Shown: piece by piece, positions 44,310 to 54,576 of the stretch
Layout of the letters: the number at the start of each line of letters is the position of its first letter
Numbering within the stretch: position 1 is the first letter of the stretch
Assembly (NCBI RefSeq): GCF_015163715.1
Contig: NZ_JADDUM010000027.1
Span: 34,343-98,342, forward strand
Origin: Pseudomonas cyclaminis
Lineage (GTDB): Bacteria > Pseudomonadota > Gammaproteobacteria > Pseudomonadales > Pseudomonadaceae
Length of the DNA: 64,000 nucleotides
Direction of reading: 5' to 3'
Position numbers and translations under genes: made by a program
Notes under the pieces: generated by a model
Told to the model about the DNA's origin: nothing
The model's input: only the letters and a program-made list of their open reading frames with translations
Database searches by the model: none

Positions 44310-45088
44310 TGGTCGTCCTTTTTCGGTGGCGGGCTGCGCAGCATGCGTTTGCCGATGATCAATTGCGCACGGTTAGGCAGTTTCGACAGTGGCCACAGGG
44401 TCGCAATGAACAAGGCCGGGAAGGCGATTTCCAGTGGGCGCTTGTCCAGCTTGGCGAAGATGTGCCGAGCCGCCTTGTCGGCCGGCCAGCTCAGGGGCAT
44501 CGGGAAGTCATTGCGCTCGGTCAGTGGCGTGTCGACAAAGCCTGGGCTGATCACGGTGACGTCGATGTTTTCCGGCGACAGGCCGATGCGCAGGGATTCG
44601 AACAGGTAACGCAGCCCGGCCTTGGACGCGCCATAGGCTTCGGCGCGGGGCATCGGCAGGTAGGTCACGGCGCTGGCGACACCCACCAGGTGCGGGGTGC
44701 GCCCGGCACGCAGCAACGGCAGCGCCGCTTCGATGCAATAACTGCTGGCCAGCAAGTTGGTGCGCACCACGTGCTCGATGATCGATGAATCAAACTGCTT
44801 GGCGTCGACATACTCACAGGTGCCGGCGTTGAGGATCACGGTGTCGAGCGAACCCCAGACAGCACCGATATGCTCCCCGATCTCGCGTACCGTCTGGCTG
44901 TTGGTCAGGTCACCGGCCACCACCAGCACTTGGCCGGGGTAACGTTGGGCCAGTGCGTCCAGCGGCGCCTGGGTGCGGGAACTCAAGGCTACATGGGCGC
45001 CGCTGTCCAGCAACTCCACGGCCAACGCGGCACCAATCCCACTGCTGGCACCGGTCAGCCAATAACGACGTGGCGACACTGCTTTCAT
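44306..45088 (-). CDS. Short-chain dehydrogenase/reductase
   Basis: A 260-residue SDR. Cofactor motif WLTGASSGIGAALAVELLDSG (about 10-30), NAG in VILNAGTCEYVD (about 83-94), and the YxxxK site YGASKAGL with the catalytic Ser in GVASAVTYLP just before. C-terminal hydrophobic extension (LFIATLWPLSKLPNRAQLII) suggests membrane association. ATG 45088 overlaps the upstream NTF2-fold stop. Substrate unknown; membership in the operon points to lipid or stress metabolism. Confidence 0.9.
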   Translation of the reverse strand: MKAVSPRRYWLTGASSGIGAALAVELLDSGAHVALSSRTQAPLDALAQRYPGQVLVVAGDLTNSQTVREIGEHIGAVWGSLDTVILNAGTCEYVDAKQFDSSIIEHVVRTNLLASSYCIEAALPLLRAGRTPHLVGVASAVTYLPMPRAEAYGASKAGLRYLFESLRIGLSPENIDVTVISPGFVDTPLTERNDFPMPLSWPADKAARHIFAKLDKRPLEIAFPALFIATLWPLSKLPNRAQLIIGKRMLRSPPPKKDDQ

Positions 45089-45507
45089 CCCACTCTCCTT
45101 TTCAACCAACTGACGACTCTGCCCAGGACGGGAAGGTGTTCGTAGAGCAGGGCGCCCGCATCGAAGTAATCGCGGTGGCGGTACACCTTGTCCCGCCACA
45201 TCAGGTGCGAGCACCCCTCCACCCGGATGACTTGGCCGTTGGCCAGGCGCGGGTGGCAAAAACTCATTTTCCAGCGCAGGTAGCCTTCGCCTTCGGCTAC
45301 TTGGTCGAAACCGTGGAAGTCGAAGCGCAGCTGGCTGACATTGCTGTACAGCTCGGCGAAATAGCGGTGCAACGCGGTCAGGCCATGGACCTCGTGCAGC
45401 GGGTCGGTAAAGGCAATGTCCTTGCTGTATAGGCTGTCGAGCAGATGCAGGTTGTGCTTGTCCAGCGTGGCGAAGGTCTGGGCGAAGCGTTGCAGGAAGT
45501 CACTCAT
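45085..45507 (-). CDS. NTF2-like (SnoaL-fold) protein, apparently fused to photolyase by an indel
   Basis: A 140-residue domain starting with MSDFLQRFAQTFATLDKHNL at ATG 45507. Fold landmarks: LYSKDIAFTDPLHEVHGLTALHRYFAELYSNV and CSHLMWRDKVYRHRDYFDAG. In this sequence the photolyase frame runs into it, giving one 618-codon frame. In related Pseudomonas genomes I know of the two are separate, overlapping genes. The alternative photolyase ending (VVEHE then TGA) overlaps this ATG as expected for normal coupling. The function is unknown. Confidence 0.8.
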   Translation of the reverse strand: MSDFLQRFAQTFATLDKHNLHLLDSLYSKDIAFTDPLHEVHGLTALHRYFAELYSNVSQLRFDFHGFDQVAEGEGYLRWKMSFCHPRLANGQVIRVEGCSHLMWRDKVYRHRDYFDAGALLYEHLPVLGRVVSWLKRRVG

Positions 45508-46941
45508 GTTCGACCACCGACTGCGCGAAGGCAGGCTGCGGAAGGCGGCCAGGGCTCGCTCGCGGGACTTTTTCAGGTCGACAATCGAGCGCGGATAATC
45601 CGCTACGCCAAACAGACCACCGACGGCTTGGGGGTTGTGCACTTCCTTTTTATTCAGGGCGGCCAGCTCCGGCAGCCAGTGCTTGATGAATACACCTTCG
45701 CTGTCGAACTTTTCCGACTGGCTCAGCGGGCTGAAGATCCGGAAGTACGGCGCCGAGTCGGTGCCGGTGGACGAACTCCACTGCCAGCCGCCGTTGTTGG
45801 CCGCCAGGTCACCGTCGATCAGGTGGCGCATAAAGAAGCGCTCGCCTTCACGCCAGTCAATCAGAAGGTTCTTGGTCAGGAACATCGCTACCACCATGCG
45901 CAGCCGGTTGTGCATCCAGCCGGTTTCCAGCAGTTGGCGCATGGCGGCGTCAATGATCGGCAGGCCAGTGCGAGCTTCTTGCCAGGCCGCCAGATCCTTG
46001 GGCGCATCACGCCAAGCCACGGCTTCGGTTTCGGGGCGAAACGCACGGTGGCGCGACACCCGTGGGTAGCCCACCAGGATGTGTTTGTAGAACTCACGCC
46101 AGAGCAGTTCGTTGATCCAAGTGATGGCGCCGATGTCGCCACTTTCGAATTCGCCCTGGTTGGTCTGCAACGCGGCATGCAGGCACTGGCGCGGCGAGAC
46201 CACGCCTGCCGCGAGGTAGGCCGACAACTGGCTGGTGCCGGGCTTGGCGGGGAAGTCGCGCTCGTCTTTGTAATAGCTGATCTGCTGGTCGGCGAAGGCG
46301 TCGAGGCGCCGCCGGGCTTCGTCTTCACCTGCGGGCCAGAGGGCGCGCAGGGTGTCGCTGGGCGGCTCGAAACCGGCAACGGTGGCCGGGACCGGATCGC
46401 TGTTGAGGTCGAGTCTGGCCTGGGCCTTTGGCGTGTGTACCAACCGTGGCAGCGCGCTGTGCAACCGTGTGTAGCAGACCTTGCGGAACTGACTGAATAC
46501 CTGGAAGTAGGTGCCGGTCTTGGTCAGCACACTGCCCGGTTGGAAGAACAATTGGTCAAGGTAGCTGTGGAAAGTCACGCCTTCGGCCTCCAGCGCCTGG
46601 GCGACGGCGGCGTCACGGCGGCTTTCGTGAATGCCGTACTCCTCGTTGACGTGCAGCGATTGCACCGACAGCGCCCGGCACAGTTCGCTGAGCACAGCGG
46701 GCGCCTGATCCCAAGTGGCCGCCGTACGGATCAACAGCGGGATGTTCAGCTCACCCAAGGCCTGGCTCAGGCGCTGCAGGTTGCGCAGCCAGAAGTCGAC
46801 TTTGCACGGAGCATCATCGTGAGCCAGCCATTGCTCAGGCGTGATCAGGTACACGGCGGCGACCGGGCCACGCTGGCTTGCGGCGGCCAGGGCGGTGTTG
46901 TCGTGTAGGCGCAGGTCGGTGCGCAGCCAGATCAAATGCAT
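45500..46941 (-). CDS. phrB: Deoxyribodipyrimidine photolyase (end of gene frameshifted)
   Basis: A CPD photolyase that repairs UV dimers using light. N-terminal MTHF-binding Rossmann domain (MHLIWLRTDLRLHDNTALAA) and C-terminal FAD domain (WINELLWREFYKHIL, then MHNRLRMVVAMFLTKNLLIDWREGE, then NNGGWQWSSSTGTDSAPYFRIFSP). As written, the frame reads on to 45085. One base seems missing near 45528 (CTTCGCGCAG); restoring it gives the ending QSVVEHE and a stop at 45500, about 480 residues, the usual size. Directly after the MerR gene with no gap. The catalytic domains are unaffected. Confidence 0.92.
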
Positions 46942-47871
46942 TTAGATAAGTCCACGCTGGATCAGTAACTGGTGAGCCGACAACACCTCTTCGGCCACGA
47001 ACAATTCAGGAGTGTCACGGGTTAATACGGCTAACTCAGCGTGATGGATGCACACCGTTGGTCCGACGAGCAGCGTCGGGCAACTGACGCCCATCAGCAG
47101 TTTGGTCAGCGCCGGCAAGTGCAGGGCCTTGCTCGAATACAGCAGCACCGCACGCGGTTGCAGATGCTCCACCGCCAGGGCCAGTTCGCCGGCGGGCAGC
47201 GGCCAGTCGAACACTTCCACCGGGCAATCGGCGCTGCTGGCCAGCCAGGCGCTGAGCCACAGGTGCGGCTCCAGTGGCAGGTCGGACTGGTTGACCAGCA
47301 GCAGTGGCGCACCGTGCAGTTGGCGATTGTTGTGGTAGATGCGCGCACCGAACTTGCTGCGCAGCCAGGACAGGAAAAACACCCGCTCCATCTGCGCGCC
47401 GAACTGGCCCTGCCAACGCTGCTCCAACTCGATGATCAGTGGCAGCAGCAGTTGTTCGCACAGGGTGCGCGGCGGGTAGAGCGCCATGGCCTGGTTGAAG
47501 GCGTCGTCGACCCGGCGCTCGGTCAGTTCGCTGATGGCCTGCACCAGGGTCTGGCGCAGGGTGTGCCATTCATTCTGTACCGTGTCGGGGCTGGTCTGGG
47601 CAGTGTCAAGCAGGTGTTTGACCTGGCTGACTGGCACGCCGCGATTGAGCCAGGTGAGAATGGCGTGGATGCGTTGCACATGGTCGGCGCTGAACAGCCG
47701 ATGGCCCTTGGGCGTGCGCTGGGGCACGATCAGGCCATAGCGGCGTTCCCAGGCGCGCAGGGTCACGGCGTTGACGCCGGTCTGGCGCGCCACTTCGCGG
47801 ATCGGCAGCCAGCCGTCTTCCAGCGCTTGGGCGATGTCTTCGCCGGGTTCGTCTTGCAGGGCAACTTTCAT
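46942..47871 (-). CDS. MerR-family regulator, class II LitR/PplR-like
   Basis: A 309-residue regulator. MerR DNA-binding domain at about 20-90: LPIREVARQTGVNAVTLRAWERRYGLIVPQRT, then HRLFSADHVQRIHAI. The C-terminal 200 residues have the LitR/CarH fold outline but lack a clear cobalamin-binding E/D-x-H motif, as in class II LitR (PplR) of P. putida, which depends on separate LOV photoreceptors. It is next to phrB, as pplR1 is. Operators of the PplR1 type occur upstream of the operon (48857-48880, 48907-48930). Alternative: another MerR, for example BrlR-like. Confidence 0.85.
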   Translation of the reverse strand: MKVALQDEPGEDIAQALEDGWLPIREVARQTGVNAVTLRAWERRYGLIVPQRTPKGHRLFSADHVQRIHAILTWLNRGVPVSQVKHLLDTAQTSPDTVQNEWHTLRQTLVQAISELTERRVDDAFNQAMALYPPRTLCEQLLLPLIIELEQRWQGQFGAQMERVFFLSWLRSKFGARIYHNNRQLHGAPLLLVNQSDLPLEPHLWLSAWLASSADCPVEVFDWPLPAGELALAVEHLQPRAVLLYSSKALHLPALTKLLMGVSCPTLLVGPTVCIHHAELAVLTRDTPELFVAEEVLSAHQLLIQRGLI

Positions 47872-47874
47872 GGT

Positions 47875-48834
47875 CTAGATCGCATTACGCAGGCTGAGGT
47901 TTTCCGGGTGCGGTTGCAGATAGGCCTGCTGCGCGATGTAGCGGTCCGGGTGTTGGCGAAAGTGATGTTTGAGCAGGGTCAACGGCACCACCAGTGGCAC
48001 GATGCCGTGGCGGTATTGGCCGATGACGGTCTGCATTTCCTGCTTGTCGTCGGCGCTGATGACCTGTTTGAGGTAGCCGCTGATGTGTTGCAGCACATTG
48101 GTGTGGGTACCGCGGGTGGCGCACTTGGTCAGGCCGGTCATCAAGTCGCTGAAGTAACACGCGGCCAATTCACTGAGGTCGGTGCCTTTGCCCATGCTGC
48201 CCAGCAGGTGACCCAGGCTTTTGTAATGGGCGGGGCTGTGGGCCATCAGCAGGTACTTGTAGCGCGAGTGGAAGGCCAGCAGGCCGTGACGGCTCAGTCC
48301 TTCGGCCAGCAGTTGCTGCCAACTGGCGTAGACGAACACGCGGGTCAGGAAGTTTTCCCGCAGCACCGGGTCATTCAATCGGCCGTCTTCTTCGACCGGC
48401 AGGTTGGGATGGCGTGCGCAAAACGCCTGGGCATAGATGCCGCGCCCGCCGCCGTCGACCGGGGTGCCGTTTTCGCGGTACACCTTGACCCGCTCCAGGC
48501 CACAGGACGGCGACTTCTGCATAAAAATGTAACCGCACAGGTCGGTATGTTCCTGTGCCATCTGCTGACCGTAATCGGCCAGCGGCTGGGTCACGTTGAG
48601 TTCGCGGTGCACCGTGCCCACGGCCTGCGGGTGGGCAGGGTCACCGACCAGGCGGATCGGTTCGCGGGGGATACCCAGGCCGATGGCGACTTCGGGGCAC
48701 AGCGGCACAAAGTCGAAATAGTCGGCGAGGGTCTGGCTGCAGAGCAGGGATTGTTTATGGCCGCCGTTGAAGCGCACGTTCTCGCCCAACAGGCAGGCGC
48801 TGATAGCGATCTTTGGTTTTGCGCTGCTGGACAT
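47875..48834 (-). CDS. DUF523/DUF1722 protein (TudS-like plus YbgA)
   Basis: A 319-residue two-domain protein. Residues 1-150 are DUF523, with three cysteines in ISACLLGENVRFNG, FVPLCPEVAIGLG and KSPSCGLERV; in TudS such residues bind a [4Fe-4S] cluster for thiouracil desulfuration. Residues 190-319 are DUF1722/YbgA (LLAFHSRYKYLLMAHSPAHY). ATG 48834 has AGGGG 7 nt upstream. First gene of the nine-gene run; the light operators lie in its promoter. Light regulation of its homologue beside pplR1 is plausible. Function in vivo unknown. Confidence 0.88.
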   Translation of the reverse strand: MSSSAKPKIAISACLLGENVRFNGGHKQSLLCSQTLADYFDFVPLCPEVAIGLGIPREPIRLVGDPAHPQAVGTVHRELNVTQPLADYGQQMAQEHTDLCGYIFMQKSPSCGLERVKVYRENGTPVDGGGRGIYAQAFCARHPNLPVEEDGRLNDPVLRENFLTRVFVYASWQQLLAEGLSRHGLLAFHSRYKYLLMAHSPAHYKSLGHLLGSMGKGTDLSELAACYFSDLMTGLTKCATRGTHTNVLQHISGYLKQVISADDKQEMQTVIGQYRHGIVPLVVPLTLLKHHFRQHPDRYIAQQAYLQPHPENLSLRNAI

Positions 48835-48856
48835 CGGCAAACCCCTGATAAATTCC

Positions 48857-48880
48857 TGTACAAGCTTTAGGCGTTGTACA
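48857..48880. promoter_or_regulatory. PplR/LitR-type operator, exact match
   Basis: TGTACA (48857-48862), 12 nt, TGTACA (48875-48880). It equals the PplR1 consensus T(G/A)TACA-N12-TGTA(C/T)A reported for light-inducible promoters of P. putida. It lies 23 bases upstream of the operon's first start codon. Confidence 0.85.
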
Positions 48881-48906
48881 ACTAAATCTCATCATAGGTT
48901 TGATGC

Positions 48907-48930
48907 TGTGCAAGTCAAATTATTTGTACA
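48907..48930. promoter_or_regulatory. Second PplR/LitR-type operator, one mismatch
   Basis: TGTGCA (48907-48912), 12 nt, TGTACA (48925-48930); 11 of 12 consensus bases. Its distance from the first site is 50 bases, about five helical turns, so both could be occupied on one face. Confidence 0.7.
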
Positions 48931-48946
48931 GGTTTTTTCGTGGGGA

Positions 48947-50176
<1,230 letters not shown>

Positions 50177-50195
50177 CTACGCCGACACCAATAGC

Positions 50196-50219
50196 TGTAC
50201 AATATTGTTTTTTGGTATA
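50196..50219. promoter_or_regulatory. Possible PplR/LitR-type operator in the divergent promoter
   Basis: TGTACA (50196-50201), 12 nt, GGTATA (50214-50219). Against T(G/A)TACA-N12-TGTA(C/T)A only the first base of the second half differs. It is 49 bases from the oxidoreductase start and about 140 from the TIGR01777 start. If real it links both the oxidoreductase and hemH to the regulon. Confidence 0.55.
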
Positions 50220-50357
50220 AGTTTTGGCGTACCTGAACGTCTGGCGTGACCTATGGTTAAGCTGAGGCTTAAACAACAGCCACGCCCGATTACAAATTGA
50301 TCCCTGCTTATAAAATAGACCAGTGATCGGCGGCGAACGTTACATGAGGAAGATCCC

Positions 50358-51257
50358 ATGCATATTTTGCTGACCGGCGGTACCGGCTTGATCGGCCGCC
50401 AGCTCTGCCAACACTGGCTCGCCCAAGGCCATCGCCTGACCGTGTGGAGCCGCCATCCTGAAGAGGTTGCCGCCCTGTGTGGCGCGCAGGTGCTGGGCGT
50501 TGCGCGCCTGGAAGAGGTGATCGGCGCCGTGGACGCGGTGGTCAATCTCGCCGGCGCCGCCATCGCCGACCGCCCCTGGACCCACAAACGCAAGGCGCTG
50601 TTGTGGAGCAGCCGCATCGGCCTTACCGAAACCCTGCTGGCGTGGCTCGAAGGCCTTGAGCAAAAGCCGGCGGTGTTGATTTCCGGTTCGGCGGTAGGCT
50701 GGTACGGCGACGGCGGCGAGCGCGAACTGACCGAGGCCAGCGGCCCGGTGCAGGACGACTTCCCCAGCCAGTTGTGTATCGCCTGGGAAGAGACCGCCCA
50801 GCGCGCCGAAGCCCTGGGCATCCGTGTGGTGCTGGTAAGGACCGGATTGGTGCTGGCGGCCGAGGGCGGCTTTTTGTCGCGGCTGCTGCTGCCGTTCAAA
50901 CTGGCGCTGGGCGGGCCGATCGGCAATGGTCGGCAGTGGATGCCCTGGGTGCATATCAAGGATCAAATCGCCCTGATTGATTTTCTTCTGCACAAGGATG
51001 ACGCCAGCGGTCCGTATAATGCCTGCGCGCCACACCCGGTGCGTAACCGCGAGTTCGCCAAGACCCTGGGCCAGGTGCTGCACCGCCCGGCGTTCATGCC
51101 GATGCCGGCCTTTGCGCTGAAAGTCGGCTTGGGCGAGTTGTCGGGGCTGTTGCTGGGCGGGCAGAAGGCGATACCCGAACGCTTGATGGCCGCCAGTTTC
51201 ATTTTCCAGTTCACTGAGTTGCATGCGGCTCTGGATGACTTGTCCAGCCGCCTCTAG
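50358..51257 (+). CDS. TIGR01777 family epimerase-like protein
   Basis: A 299-residue SDR-fold protein. Nucleotide loop [20 protein letters not shown] (1-20), [13 protein letters not shown] (about 66-78), [19 protein letters not shown] (about 112-130), and C-terminal DUF1731 ([21 protein letters not shown] is the core; [20 protein letters not shown] later). Function unknown; the E. coli homologue is YfcH. GAGGAAG precedes the ATG. Followed 14 bases later by hemH, so co-transcription is likely. Confidence 0.93.
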   Translation: MHILLTGGTGLIGRQLCQHWLAQGHRLTVWSRHPEEVAALCGAQVLGVARLEEVIGAVDAVVNLAGAAIADRPWTHKRKALLWSSRIGLTETLLAWLEGLEQKPAVLISGSAVGWYGDGGERELTEASGPVQDDFPSQLCIAWEETAQRAEALGIRVVLVRTGLVLAAEGGFLSRLLLPFKLALGGPIGNGRQWMPWVHIKDQIALIDFLLHKDDASGPYNACAPHPVRNREFAKTLGQVLHRPAFMPMPAFALKVGLGELSGLLLGGQKAIPERLMAASFIFQFTELHAALDDLSSRL

Positions 51258-51271
51258 AGATAGGATGTTGC

Positions 51272-52297
51272 ATGACGGATCACGCGTTGTTACTGGTCAA
51301 CCTGGGTTCACCGGCGTCCACTTCGGTGGCCGATGTGCGCAGCTACCTCAACCAGTTTTTGATGGACCCTTATGTGATCGACCTGCCATGGCCGGTGCGG
51401 CGCTTGCTGGTGTCGCTGATCCTGATCAAGCGCCCCGAGCAGTCGGCCCATGCCTATGCGTCGATCTGGTGGGATGACGGCTCGCCGCTGGTGGTGCTCA
51501 GTCGCCGGCTGCAACAGCAGATGACCGCGCAGTGGACCCAAGGCCCCGTAGAGTTGGCCATGCGTTACGGCGAGCCGTCCCTGGAAACGACCCTCACCCG
51601 GCTGGCTGCCCAAGGCATTCAGAAGGTCACCCTGGCGCCTTTGTACCCGCAGTTCGCCGACAGCACTGTGACCACAGTGATCGAAGAGGCCCGGCGCGTG
51701 GTGCGAGACAAGAAACTGAATGTGCAGTTCTCGATCCTGCAGCCGTTCTACGATCAGCCCGAATACCTCGATGCCCTGGCGGCGAGCGCCCGGCGTTATG
51801 TCGAGCAGGATTACGACCACTTGCTGCTGAGCTTTCATGGTTTGCCCGAGCGCCATCTGACAAAGCTCGACCCGACCGGCCAGCATTGCTTCAAGGATGC
51901 CGACTGCTGCAAGAACGCCTCGCCGCAAGTGCTTGCCACCTGCTATCGCGCACAATGTTTCAGTGTTGCCCGCGATGTGGCCGAGCGCCTGGGTTTGCCG
52001 GATGGCAAATGGTCGGTGGCGTTCCAGTCGCGCCTGGGCCGTGCGAAGTGGATCGAACCCTACACCGAAGCGCGTTTGGAGGCGCTGGCTCAACAAGGCG
52101 TGAAAAAGCTGCTGGTGATGTGCCCGGCGTTTGTCGCCGATTGCATCGAGACCCTGGAAGAGATTGGCGATCGCGGCCTGGAGCAGTTCCGCGAGGCGGG
52201 GGGCGAGGAATTGGTATTGGTACCGTGCTTGAATGATGATCCGCAGTGGGCGGCGGCGCTCAATACGTTGTGCGAAAGAGCGCCGTTGTCCCTGTAG
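51272..52297 (+). CDS. hemH: Ferrochelatase
   Basis: A 341-residue enzyme inserting Fe2+ into protoporphyrin IX, last step of haem synthesis. Landmarks: [46 protein letters not shown], and the catalytic [12 protein letters not shown] (His about 191); [16 protein letters not shown] and [15 protein letters not shown] with the second conserved acid. Cluster of Cys near [21 protein letters not shown] may bind iron-sulfur, as in some bacterial ferrochelatases. Removing protoporphyrin, a photosensitiser, fits a place next to a light regulon. Confidence 0.96.
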   Translation: MTDHALLLVNLGSPASTSVADVRSYLNQFLMDPYVIDLPWPVRRLLVSLILIKRPEQSAHAYASIWWDDGSPLVVLSRRLQQQMTAQWTQGPVELAMRYGEPSLETTLTRLAAQGIQKVTLAPLYPQFADSTVTTVIEEARRVVRDKKLNVQFSILQPFYDQPEYLDALAASARRYVEQDYDHLLLSFHGLPERHLTKLDPTGQHCFKDADCCKNASPQVLATCYRAQCFSVARDVAERLGLPDGKWSVAFQSRLGRAKWIEPYTEARLEALAQQGVKKLLVMCPAFVADCIETLEEIGDRGLEQFREAGGEELVLVPCLNDDPQWAAALNTLCERAPLSL

Positions 52298-52317
52298 TCA
52301 AGTCATGCGGTAGTCCA

Positions 52318-52350
52318 AATGTGGGAGGGGCAAGCTCTCCCACATTTTTT
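52318..52350. terminator. Bidirectional terminator, REP-like
   Basis: AAATGTGGGAGGGG-CAAG-CTCTCCCACATTT followed by TTT and preceded by A-rich sequence, between the convergent hemH and receptor genes. Same family as the palindromes at 40111 and 60086, here with one imperfect base pair. Confidence 0.8.
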
Positions 52351-52358
52351 GATTTGTA

Positions 52359-54464
52359 TTACAGGTTGAGGGTCAGGCTGACAGTCAGGTTGCGCGGTTC
52401 GCCGGGGTTGACCCAGTAGTTGCTGTAGGACCGCTCGTAGTACTTCTCGTCAAACAGGTTGTTCAGGTTCAGGCCCACCGTCACGTTCTCGGTCGCCTTG
52501 TAATGCGCCAGCAGATCCACGGTGTGGTAGGCCGGCAGTTCAAAACGGCTGCCGGCTTCACCCGAGCGGTCGCCCACATAGGTGAATGCCGCGCCAAGGT
52601 CCGAGCCGCGCAACGCGCCATCCTGGAATTCATACACTCCCAACAGACTGCCACTGCGCTTGGCCACGCCGAGAATGCGGCTGCCTGCCGGAATGGCCTT
52701 GTCACCTTTGGTCACTTCGGCGTCGATGTAGGCGAAGGCGCCGATCACCCGTATCGCGTCGGTCAGTTGTCCGGTCAGTTGCAAGTCAACGCCCTGGCTG
52801 CGCGCCTTGCCCATGGCGCGGTTGGTGTTGGTGGCCGGGTCCAGGGCCAGTACGTTTTCCTTTTCGATATGGAACGCGGCGACGGTGGTGCTGAGGCGGT
52901 CGTCGAACAGCTCGCTCTTGATCCCCACTTCATAACCCACGCCTTCTTCGGGCTTGAAGGTGTTGCCCGCGGCGTCCAGGCCGCTGTTGGGCTTGAACGA
53001 GGTCGAAGCGTTGGCGAATACGCCGACTTCAGGGGTGAGTTGATAAAGCAGGCCGGCACGCTGAGTGAGGGCGTCGTGGGTTTGCCGGCTCGGCGGGGCG
53101 TTGCGGGTGAAGTCATCGACGGTTTGCTCGAAATGCTCGAAGCGTGCGCCGAGCATGCCGCGCAGGCGGTCGGTAAAGACGATCTGGTCTTGCAGGTTCA
53201 GGGCGTGGCTTTTGGTCTGCTCGAAAAAGTCAGTGCCGGAGCGTATGCCATTGGGTTTGGTTTGGCCGTAGACCGGGTTGTAGATGTCGATAGCGTATGA
53301 GCTACCCGGGCTGCCGGCGATGGCGGTCACGCGTTCCTTCTTGCGGTAGTCCTCGTATTCGGTGCCCACCAGCAGTTCATGCTGCCAGCTGCCGATGTCG
53401 AACAGACCGCGCAGTTCCAATTGGGTGATGCTGTCGTGCCAGCCCATGGAGCGTTCGCGGTAGCGGCGGTTGAGGGTATGGCCGTCGGCGCTGAGTGGCC
53501 GGTTTTCCGAGGCGTCACCCCACAGGCTGCCTTGTTTGTAATGGCTGGCAAGGCGCAGTTTCCAGGCGTCGTTGAGGTGATGTTCAAGGGTCGCCTGGAT
53601 GCGGTTGTTGTGGTTGTCGATATCGCCGTCGTTGGGCTCGCCGAGGAAGGTGGAGCGCGACAGACCGGGGGCGTCGACGATGCCACGGTCGAACGTGGAG
53701 CTGTGGCGCACGAATTCACTTTCCACCAGCAGGCTGGTGTCCGGGTCCAACTGCCAACTGAACGAGGGTGCGACGAATACGCGTTTGCTCTGCACGTGAT
53801 CGCGGAAGCTGTGGTTGTCTTCTACCGCCAGGTTGACCCGTGACAGCACGTGGCCTTCGCCGTCCAGCGGCGTGTTGACGTCGATGGCAGTGCGGTAACG
53901 GTCCCAGCTGCCTGCGCTGGTTTGCAGGGTGGTGAAGGCCTCAGGCTGGGGTTTCTTGGTGACGATGTTCACGGTGCCACCGGGATCGCCGCGCCCATAC
54001 AGACTGGCTGCCGGGCCCTTGAGCACTTCGATGCGTTCGATATTGGCCGCATCCGGTGTGCTCGGGTAACCACGGTTGGCGCTGAAACCGTCCTGGTAGA
54101 ACTCCGAGGTGGTGAACCCGCGCACGCTGTATTCGTAGAGGGTCAGGCCGCCGAAGTTGTTTTGCTTGGACACGCCGCCCGCAAATTCCAGGGCGCGTTC
54201 CACATTGGTGCTACCCAGGTCCTTGAGCACCGTGGCGGGAATCACGCTGATGGATTGTGGGATATCGCGCAGGGCCGTGTCGGTTTTAGTCGCGCTGGCC
54301 GAACGAGTGGCGCGGTAGCCCTTCACCGGGCCGGTGGCGGATTCATAGGCGTCGGTAGTGACGCTGATGGTATCGAGTTCGACGGTGGTTTCTTCGGCAA
54401 AGGCGGGGTCGAGCAGCAAACCCAAGGCCAGGCCAGCCAAGGGGGCAATTCTTCGAGACGGCAT
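52359..54464 (-). CDS. TonB-dependent siderophore receptor
   Basis: An outer-membrane receptor of about 701 residues (FhuA/FoxA/FpvA type). Signal peptide MPSRRIAPLAGLALGLLLDPAFA; TonB-box region near VELDTISVTT; plug domain (LRDIPQSISVIPATVLKDLG, then RIEVLKGPAASLYGRGDPGGTVNIVTKKP); 22-stranded barrel ending with the C-terminal Leu-Thr-Leu-Asn-Leu. ATG 54464 (MPSRR) has GGAA upstream and is preferred over 54479. A Fur-box-like sequence lies at 54508-54525. The siderophore cannot be read from sequence; no signalling extension is present, so it is not a surface-signalling type. Intact. Confidence 0.92.
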   Translation of the reverse strand: MPSRRIAPLAGLALGLLLDPAFAEETTVELDTISVTTDAYESATGPVKGYRATRSASATKTDTALRDIPQSISVIPATVLKDLGSTNVERALEFAGGVSKQNNFGGLTLYEYSVRGFTTSEFYQDGFSANRGYPSTPDAANIERIEVLKGPAASLYGRGDPGGTVNIVTKKPQPEAFTTLQTSAGSWDRYRTAIDVNTPLDGEGHVLSRVNLAVEDNHSFRDHVQSKRVFVAPSFSWQLDPDTSLLVESEFVRHSSTFDRGIVDAPGLSRSTFLGEPNDGDIDNHNNRIQATLEHHLNDAWKLRLASHYKQGSLWGDASENRPLSADGHTLNRRYRERSMGWHDSITQLELRGLFDIGSWQHELLVGTEYEDYRKKERVTAIAGSPGSSYAIDIYNPVYGQTKPNGIRSGTDFFEQTKSHALNLQDQIVFTDRLRGMLGARFEHFEQTVDDFTRNAPPSRQTHDALTQRAGLLYQLTPEVGVFANASTSFKPNSGLDAAGNTFKPEEGVGYEVGIKSELFDDRLSTTVAAFHIEKENVLALDPATNTNRAMGKARSQGVDLQLTGQLTDAIRVIGAFAYIDAEVTKGDKAIPAGSRILGVAKRSGSLLGVYEFQDGALRGSDLGAAFTYVGDRSGEAGSRFELPAYHTVDLLAHYKATENVTVGLNLNNLFDEKYYERSYSNYWVNPGEPRNLTVSLTLNL

Positions 54465-54507
54465 GATAGAGCGTTCCAATAGCGATATTGAAACAATATA
54501 ACATGAC

Positions 54508-54525
54508 TAATGAGAGTGAATTGCT
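54508..54525. promoter_or_regulatory. Candidate Fur box of the siderophore receptor
   Basis: CTAATGAGAGTGAATTGC matches about 11 of 18 positions of the Fur consensus (ATAATGATAATCATTATC), some 45 bases before the start codon. Iron control is expected for such receptors; the match is moderate. Confidence 0.45.
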
Positions 54526-54541
54526 GTGAAACATTAACTTA

Positions 54542-54565
54542 CAGGTGCCCGCGAAAGGGCACCTG
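54542..54565. other. Perfect hairpin after algW
   Basis: CAGGTGCCC, six-base loop, GGGCACCTG. It lies 11 bases beyond the algW stop on the minus strand. No T-run follows, so it may be a weak terminator or an mRNA 3'-end stabiliser. Confidence 0.5.
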
Positions 54566-54576
54566 GACGAGGCGGC

